Shown here piece after piece: positions 6,302 through 10,554 of a stretch of DNA of 10,554 bases. This DNA comes from Chromatocurvus sp046260215. Its GTDB lineage: Bacteria; Pseudomonadota; Gammaproteobacteria; Pseudomonadales; Halieaceae. The stretch lies in assembly GCA_046260215.1 (NCBI GenBank), contig JBHEPQ010000055.1, positions 1 through 10,554 of the forward strand. Reading direction: 5' to 3'. The translations under genes and the position numbers were made by a program. Numbering within the stretch: the stretch's first letter is position 1; each line of letters opens with the position of its first letter. The notes under the pieces were generated by a model. The model was not told the DNA's origin. It saw nothing but the letters and a program-made list of their open reading frames with translations, and did no database searches.

Positions 6302-7147
6302 GTGTCCGGGAACCAGCGTTCCAGCAAGCCGTCGCGAGAGCTGGCGCACTCGGGTGATACTGTGCGCGTGGTTCAGCTGACGGATACACACCTGCAGGGT
6401 GATGGCAACGGCAAGCTGCTGGGGATGGACACCGACCGCTCGCTGCAGGCCGTGCTTGATCTGGTAAGGCGTGAGCAGCCGGTGATTGACCTTGTGCTGG
6501 GCACCGGTGACCTCTCGAACCACGGTGAGCGCGCCGCCTACGAACGACTGCTGGACTACTTTGCGGGTCTCGAGGCAGTGGATGTGTGGCTGCCAGGCAA
6601 CCACGACAATCGCGAGCTGATGCTGTCAGTTGCCGGCGCAGAACGGCTCCCCAGCGAGATCCGGGTGGGGCGATGGCAGATCGTCATGCTCGATTCGCAG
6701 CTTCCGGGGCGGGTCGGCGGTCACCTCGGTCATGCAGAGCTGGACCGTCTGCAGCAATTGTTGTCGGCGGCGGCTGCAGATGGCCTGTACAGCCTGGTGT
6801 GTCTGCACCACCAGCCGGTGCCCATTGGCTGCAGCTGGCTGGACCAGCAGATGGTTGCAGACGCGACCGCGTTTTTCAGCACTGTGGATGCCTTTCCCGC
6901 CGTGCGCGGGGTACTCTGGGGCCATGTACACCAGCAGTACGACCGCGAGCGCGGTGCCATGCAGCTGATGAGCACACCGTCTACCTGTGTACAGTTTCGA
7001 CCCGGGCAGCGTAATTTTTCCCTGGACGACTGCGCTCCGGGCTATCGCTGGCTGGAGTTGCATGCCGATGGCCGCCTGCATACCGGCGTATCCCGTGTCC
7101 GGGACGTGAGCTTTGAGGTCGATCTCGACTCCAACGGCTATCTGTAA
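6302..7147 (+). CDS. cpdA: 3',5'-cyclic-AMP phosphodiesterase
   Basis: CpdA is a calcineurin-type metallophosphoesterase that hydrolyses cAMP to AMP and so lowers signalling through Crp/Vfr-type regulators. The 281 residues hold the full set of two-metal ligands: LTDTHL (26-31, with D28 and H30), GTGDLSNHG (67-75, D70), PGNHDN (98-103), LHHQP (168-172) and GHVHQQ (207-212, with H208 and H210). The C-terminal STPSTCVQF and GYRWLEL segments are usual for CpdA. GTG 6302 starts 2 bases after the DUF1249 stop, with GCAGG in the end of that gene as a possible ribosome binding site. It leaves a charged 20-residue lead before the fold (VRVVQLTDTH), as in Pseudomonas relatives. The next gene is parE after 21 bp; the esterase gene yqiA that often sits between them is missing. 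Confidence 0.94.
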   Translation: MSGNQRSSKPSRELAHSGDTVRVVQLTDTHLQGDGNGKLLGMDTDRSLQAVLDLVRREQPVIDLVLGTGDLSNHGERAAYERLLDYFAGLEAVDVWLPGNHDNRELMLSVAGAERLPSEIRVGRWQIVMLDSQLPGRVGGHLGHAELDRLQQLLSAAAADGLYSLVCLHHQPVPIGCSWLDQQMVADATAFFSTVDAFPAVRGVLWGHVHQQYDRERGAMQLMSTPSTCVQFRPGQRNFSLDDCAPGYRWLELHADGRLHTGVSRVRDVSFEVDLDSNGYL

Positions 7148-7168
7148 CTCTCTGCAACGGGTCATATT

Positions 7169-9058
7169 ATGAGCGACTACACAGCCCAGGACATTGAAGT
7201 CCTCACCGGACTGGATCCGGTGCGCAAGCGCCCGGGCATGTATACCGACACCAGCCGCCCTAATCATCTTGCGCAGGAGGTTATCGACAACAGCGTGGAC
7301 GAGGCGCTGGCCGGCCACGCCAGCGAGATCGGCCTGGTCCTGCATGCCGATGGCGGGGTCACGGTGACTGACAACGGCCGTGGGATGCCGGTAGACCTTC
7401 ACACCGGTGAGGGCCGCTCCGGGGTGGAGGTCATCCTGTCGACGCTGCATGCCGGCGGCAAGTTTTCTTCCAGGAGCTACCAGTTCAGCGGAGGTCTGCA
7501 CGGTGTCGGTGTCTCGGTGGTGAATGCGCTGTCGCAGGAGCTGACGGTGACGGTACGCCGCGACGGCAAGGTCTATCGCATGCGATTTTCCGGCGGTCAC
7601 AAGACCAGCGATCTCGAGGTGATCGATAGCTGCGGCAGGCGCAATACCGGTACCAGCCTGCGCTTCGTGCCCGACCCGCAGTACTTCGACTCGATCCATT
7701 TTTCCGTGCCGCGGCTGGTGCATGTGCTGCGTGCCAAGGCGGTGTTGTGTCCCGGGCTGCGCGTTCGCTTCAGCGATGAGAAGAAGGGTGAGAGCGAGGA
7801 GTGGTGCTACGAAGACGGCCTGACAGATTACCTTGCGGATGCTACCCGGGGTTTCCCCTGTGTTCCCGAGGAGCCCTTCACGGGGTCTTTCAGCGGCGCC
7901 GATGCCGGGGTCGACTGGGCGGTGCAGTGGCTGCCCGAGGGCGGTGAACTGGTGGCGGAGTCCTATGTCAACCTGATTCCCACCGCCCAGGGCGGCACCC
8001 ACGTCAACGGTCTGCGCAGCGGTCTGCTGGAGGCCATGCGGGAGTTCTGCGAGCTGCGCAACCTGCTGCCCCGGGGGGTCAGGCTGACGCCGGAGGATAT
8101 CTGGGAGCGCTGCTGCTACGTGCTTTCCTCAAAGCTCAGCGATCCACAGTTCTCAGGACAGACCAAGGAGCGGCTGTCCTCCCGCGAGGCGGCGGGTTTT
8201 ATCGCGGGTATCGCCAAGGACGCCTTCAGCCTGTGGCTCAACCAGCACACGGGTGATGCAGAGCGTCTGGCGGAACTGTGTATCAACACCGCCCAGCGAC
8301 GGCTGCGCTCGTCCAAAAAGGTCGCTCGAAAGAAAATAAGCGCGGGACCTGCTCTCCCGGGCAAGCTGGCGGACTGCTCGGGGGAGGATCCAGCCCGTTC
8401 CGAGCTGTTTCTGGTGGAGGGTGATTCTGCCGGGGGCTCGGCCAAGCAGGCCCGCGACCGGGAATTCCAGGCCATCCTCCCGCTGCGTGGCAAGATTCTC
8501 AATACCTGGGAGGTCGATCCCCAGGAAGTGCTGGCCTCACAGGAGGTGCATAATATTTCGGTGGCGCTGGGAATAGACCCGGGCAGCGATGACCTGAGCG
8601 GGCTGCGCTATGCCAAGGTCTGTATTCTCGCGGATGCGGATTCCGATGGCCTGCACATCGCCACGCTGGTCTGCGCCCTGTTTGTGCGCCATTTCCGGCC
8701 ACTGGTCACCAGCGGCCATGTTTTTGTGGCCATGCCGCCGCTGTATCGCATCGACGTCGGTAAAGAGGTGTACTACGCGCTGGACGAGAGCGAGAAGCAG
8801 GGTGTGCTGGCGCGTATCGAGGCTGAAAAGAAGCGTGGCAAGGTCAATGTGCAGCGTTTCAAGGGCCTCGGCGAGATGAATCCGCTGCAGCTGCGCGAGA
8901 CCACCATGGCACCGGACACCCGTCGCCTGGTGCGTCTCGTGTTGGATGCCGATGACGGGACCAGTAAGATGCTGGATATGCTGTTGGCCAAGAAGCGATC
9001 GGGCGATCGCAAGACGTGGCTGGAGTCCAAGGGTGATCTCGCCGAAGTGCTCACCTGA
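7169..9058 (+). CDS. parE: DNA topoisomerase IV subunit B
   Basis: ParE is the ATPase and TOPRIM subunit that works with ParC to decatenate daughter chromosomes. Its 629 residues match the gammaproteobacterial norm. The N-terminus, VLTGLDPVRKRPGMYT, is characteristic. The GHKL ATP site has IDNSVDEALAG (39-49), DNGRGMP (68-74) and GGLHGVGVSVVNALS (108-122). The transducer part has QGGTHVNG and QTKERLSS. The TOPRIM domain has EGDSAGG (417-423), LPLRGKILN and the metal site DADSDG (489-494). The C-terminus carries QRFKGLGEMN. The length of about 630, rather than about 800, and the 'PNHLAQEVIDN' form separate it from GyrB. Only a weak ribosome binding site (ACGGG) precedes ATG 7169, so reinitiation after cpdA is possible. 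No frameshift or lost motif is seen. Confidence 0.98.
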   Translation: MSDYTAQDIEVLTGLDPVRKRPGMYTDTSRPNHLAQEVIDNSVDEALAGHASEIGLVLHADGGVTVTDNGRGMPVDLHTGEGRSGVEVILSTLHAGGKFSSRSYQFSGGLHGVGVSVVNALSQELTVTVRRDGKVYRMRFSGGHKTSDLEVIDSCGRRNTGTSLRFVPDPQYFDSIHFSVPRLVHVLRAKAVLCPGLRVRFSDEKKGESEEWCYEDGLTDYLADATRGFPCVPEEPFTGSFSGADAGVDWAVQWLPEGGELVAESYVNLIPTAQGGTHVNGLRSGLLEAMREFCELRNLLPRGVRLTPEDIWERCCYVLSSKLSDPQFSGQTKERLSSREAAGFIAGIAKDAFSLWLNQHTGDAERLAELCINTAQRRLRSSKKVARKKISAGPALPGKLADCSGEDPARSELFLVEGDSAGGSAKQARDREFQAILPLRGKILNTWEVDPQEVLASQEVHNISVALGIDPGSDDLSGLRYAKVCILADADSDGLHIATLVCALFVRHFRPLVTSGHVFVAMPPLYRIDVGKEVYYALDESEKQGVLARIEAEKKRGKVNVQRFKGLGEMNPLQLRETTMAPDTRRLVRLVLDADDGTSKMLDMLLAKKRSGDRKTWLESKGDLAEVLT

Positions 9059-9091
9059 AGCGGTCAGCCGACGATCGCGAAATCAACATAC

Positions 9092-9096
9092 AGGAG
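9092..9096 (+). promoter_or_regulatory. Strong ribosome binding site of the YceI-family gene
   Basis: AGGAG lies 6 bases before ATG 9103 and 9 bases before the adjacent ATG 9106. It is the best Shine-Dalgarno sequence in the right half of the window and supports this start region. It cannot decide between the two consecutive Met codons. Confidence 0.75.
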
Positions 9097-9102
9097 CAAC
9101 CT

Positions 9103-9705
9103 ATGATGAAGCCCACAGGATATCATTGGCTGAAGACATGTCTGGGCGCCGCGCTGGCCTTTTTTGTCAGCGCCGCCAGTGCGCAGTGGGATCTCGACGG
9201 CGAGCGCTCGAGGCTGAGTTTTATCTCGGTCAAGAACGCGTCGGTGGGCGAGTCGCACACCTTTACGTCGCTGGCCGGTTCTGTTGGCGATGACGGCCAG
9301 GCACGGGTCGACATCGACCTCGACAGCGTCGAAACCGCGATTCCGATTCGCAACAGTCGCATGCGCGAGATGCTGTTCGAGACCGGCACATTCCCGTCTG
9401 CCAGCATTACGACGACGGTCGATCCCGATGTCATTGCGCAGGCGGGCAGGGCCCCGACCGTGGTGACCATGCCGTTTACCGTGGCGCTGCACGGCAGCAG
9501 TGCAGACTACGACGCGGCGGTGCTGGTCAGCGTTGACGACGACGGCAGTCTACATGTGGCGACGCGCGAGCCGATTGTCGTCGACGCCGGAGACTTTGAC
9601 CTCGGCGCAGGCGTTACGGCGCTGAAGGAAGTTGCTGGTCTTGCCTCAATCAGCAGCTCCGTTCCCGTGTCAGCGCACCTGGTGTTCGACGCCGCTGACA
9701 AGTGA
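9103..9705 (+). CDS. Secreted YceI-family protein
   Basis: The 200-residue precursor has a Sec signal peptide (positive start, hydrophobic CLGAALAFFVSAASA, cleavage after residue 27), so the mature protein should be periplasmic. The mature part begins QWDLDGERSRLSFISVKNA, the typical YceI opening in which the W.ld...S.l.F strand starts a lipocalin-like beta-barrel. It continues with VDIDLDSVETAIPIRNSRMREMLFET, matching the family's 'l.sv.T....rd..lr...F....P' pattern. YceI proteins bind isoprenoid-type ligands such as polyprenyl quinones; the ligand here is unknown. The protein is acidic (many Asp residues), as often in marine bacteria. It lies 44 bp after parE with its own strong ribosome binding site and could be read from the parE operon or its own promoter. 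No terminator is seen between them. Confidence 0.92.
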   Translation: MMKPTGYHWLKTCLGAALAFFVSAASAQWDLDGERSRLSFISVKNASVGESHTFTSLAGSVGDDGQARVDIDLDSVETAIPIRNSRMREMLFETGTFPSASITTTVDPDVIAQAGRAPTVVTMPFTVALHGSSADYDAAVLVSVDDDGSLHVATREPIVVDAGDFDLGAGVTALKEVAGLASISSSVPVSAHLVFDAADK

Positions 9706-9728
9706 TGCCGTAGCCGAGCTGCTTCAGT

Positions 9729-10430
9729 ATGCAATTAGGCATTCTACGTACGGATACGGTCCGCCCCGAGTGGTCCGCCCGCTTTGGTGAGTATCCCGAC
9801 ATGTTCATTGCGCTGCTCGGCGGGATGGATCCATCGCTGGAGTTCAGGGTTTACCACGTCGAGCGTGAAGAATATCCCGAGGATATCGACGAGGTGGATG
9901 CCTATCTGATTACCGGCAGTAAAAGCAGTGTCTACGACGACGAACCCTGGATACATCGACTGTCGGCGTTTGTCCGCGAACTGCACGCGCGGCACAAAAA
10001 GACGCTGGGGATATGTTTCGGTCACCAGATGATCGCGCACGCCCTGGGCGGCAAAGTACGCCGCTCATTGCTGGGCTGGGGCGTGGGTCTGCATCGCCAC
10101 CGCTTCTACGGCAGGCCGGACTGGTTTGACGCTGGCGATGCCGAGTTCAGGATTCTCGTCAGTCACCAGGACCAGGTCGACGACGTGGCGCCCGGCACGG
10201 AGGTGCTCGCTGGAAGCGACTTCTGCAAATACGCCGTCTGCCAGATCGGCGACCATATCCTGACTCTCCAGGGTCATCCGGAGTTCATGCCCGACTATTC
10301 ACGGGAACTCATGCAGTACCGGCGCGAAGCGATTGGTGAAGAGGTTTATCGCGCGGGGATGGACTCACTGGCTGAAAATCCGGAAACGGAGCGTATCGGT
10401 CGCTGGATGCTGACCTTCCTGCGTCGGTAG
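9729..10430 (+). CDS. Class I glutamine amidotransferase domain protein (GMP synthase-like)
   Basis: The 233-residue protein is a stand-alone GATase1 domain. The nucleophile elbow is GICFGHQ (94-100, Cys96), and the rest of the triad is in LQGHPEF (180-186, His183 and Glu185). A SHQDQV motif (145-150) is typical of the GMP synthase-like subgroup. The segment LITGSKSSVYDDEPWI (60-75) forms the usual oxyanion side. Such proteins hydrolyse glutamine or gamma-glutamyl compounds and may pass ammonia to a partner. No synthetase or amide-acceptor gene lies beside it here, so the substrate is open; a gamma-glutamyl hydrolase role is possible. ATG 9729 starts 23 bases after the YceI stop with only a weak GAG as ribosome binding site. 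Co-transcription with the YceI gene is likely. Its TAG stop lies inside a 16-base inverted repeat. Confidence 0.9.
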   Translation: MQLGILRTDTVRPEWSARFGEYPDMFIALLGGMDPSLEFRVYHVEREEYPEDIDEVDAYLITGSKSSVYDDEPWIHRLSAFVRELHARHKKTLGICFGHQMIAHALGGKVRRSLLGWGVGLHRHRFYGRPDWFDAGDAEFRILVSHQDQVDDVAPGTEVLAGSDFCKYAVCQIGDHILTLQGHPEFMPDYSRELMQYRREAIGEEVYRAGMDSLAENPETERIGRWMLTFLRR

Positions 10431-10443
10431 CAGGGCTCTGCTA
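10428..10443. terminator. Possible bidirectional hairpin at a convergent junction
   Basis: TAGCAG (10428-10433) and CTGCTA (10438-10443) are perfect inverted arms around GGCT. The first three bases are the stop codon of the amidotransferase gene. The position between converging genes suits a terminator acting on both strands, but no T-run follows on either side and the stem is only 6 bp. It may instead be a weak 3'-end stabiliser or chance. Confidence 0.3.
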
Positions 10444-10445
10444 AT

Positions 10446-10469
10446 CCATCACCCGAGCCATCACCCGAG
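10446..10469. repeat. Perfect 12-bp tandem direct repeat
   Basis: CCATCACCCGAG occurs twice with no spacer (10446-10457 and 10458-10469). The second copy contains the TGA stop of the minus-strand gene (TCA at 10461-10463), and the first copy holds a second TCA at 10449-10451, so duplication doubled that in-frame stop. The repeat lies between converging genes. Confidence 0.9.
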
Positions 10470-10554
10470 CTGATGTATGCCGCGCCGCAGGAGATAGCCA
10501 GGCCGTGCCAGCGCCGGAATCCCGAGATGTGCCAGTGCACCCAGGTAGCGTTGC
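10461..10554 (-). CDS. C-terminal end of an unidentified minus-strand gene
   Basis: Read on the minus strand from the right edge, the frame QRYLGALAHLGIPALARP, then GYLLRRGIHQLG, ends at TGA 10463-10461. Its codons are mostly GC-ending and its composition (Leu, Ala, Arg, Gly) looks like normal protein, unlike the other two minus-strand frames. About 30 residues are visible, with a hydrophobic stretch and then a basic end. That is too little to assign a family. A gene here would explain why the amidotransferase reading direction stops at a convergent junction. The frame could still be chance. Confidence 0.4.
   Translation of the reverse strand, partial: QRYLGALAHLGIPALARPGYLLRRGIHQLG

Noticed and set aside
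6626..8002. Minus-strand open frame of 458 codons opposite cpdA and parE
   Set aside because: It is antisense to highly conserved genes, spans the gap between them, and shows no domain pattern, so it is an artefact of high GC third positions.
9059..9102. Possible terminator between parE and the YceI gene
   Set aside because: I could find no stem-loop with a T-run; the gap holds only a ribosome binding site.

Overview
The window is GC-rich, densely coding DNA from a gammaproteobacterium. The block tolC (minus) facing DUF1249/yqiB, cpdA and parE (plus) is a shortened form of the tolC | nudF-yqiB-cpdA-yqiA-parE neighbourhood known from Escherichia coli and Pseudomonas. WaaA (Kdo transferase) and TolC show a Gram-negative outer membrane. 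I cannot fix the genus from sequence alone; a marine relative of Pseudomonas or Halieaceae is a guess.

Left region (1-2109, plus strand). This is the end of a glycan-type operon: the C-terminal part of a GT4 glycosyltransferase, a class I SAM methyltransferase that overlaps it, and a 360-residue alpha/alpha-toroid protein with repeated QW-like helices. All three are translationally overlapped, which suggests they act on one surface or lipid-linked glycan. The substrate is unknown.

Middle region (2205-5679). A small Methyltransf_24-type methyltransferase (minus) is divergent from waaA (plus). waaA converges with tolC (minus) with only 8 bp between their stop codons. waaA builds the LPS inner core (Kdo on lipid A), and tolC encodes the outer-membrane exit duct of efflux pumps and type I secretion.

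Right region (5853-10430, plus strand). DUF1249 protein, CpdA (cAMP phosphodiesterase) and ParE (topoisomerase IV ATPase/TOPRIM subunit) lie close together and probably form an operon. They are followed by a secreted YceI-family protein with a strong ribosome binding site and a stand-alone class I glutamine amidotransferase. A minus-strand gene enters from the right edge; only its last ~30 codons are visible.

Non-coding structure. The most unusual pattern is that all three convergent gene junctions in the window (near 2150, 4245 and 10455) carry short tandem direct repeats that include or touch a stop codon. The best is four phased 16-bp units. The tolC/DUF1249 divergent spacer carries two mirror-placed TACACTT elements that look like paired -10 regions. 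I found no tRNA, rRNA, CRISPR, insertion sequence or phage feature. Apart from the repeats, this is mostly ordinary chromosomal housekeeping DNA, and I see no clear new defence or mobile system.
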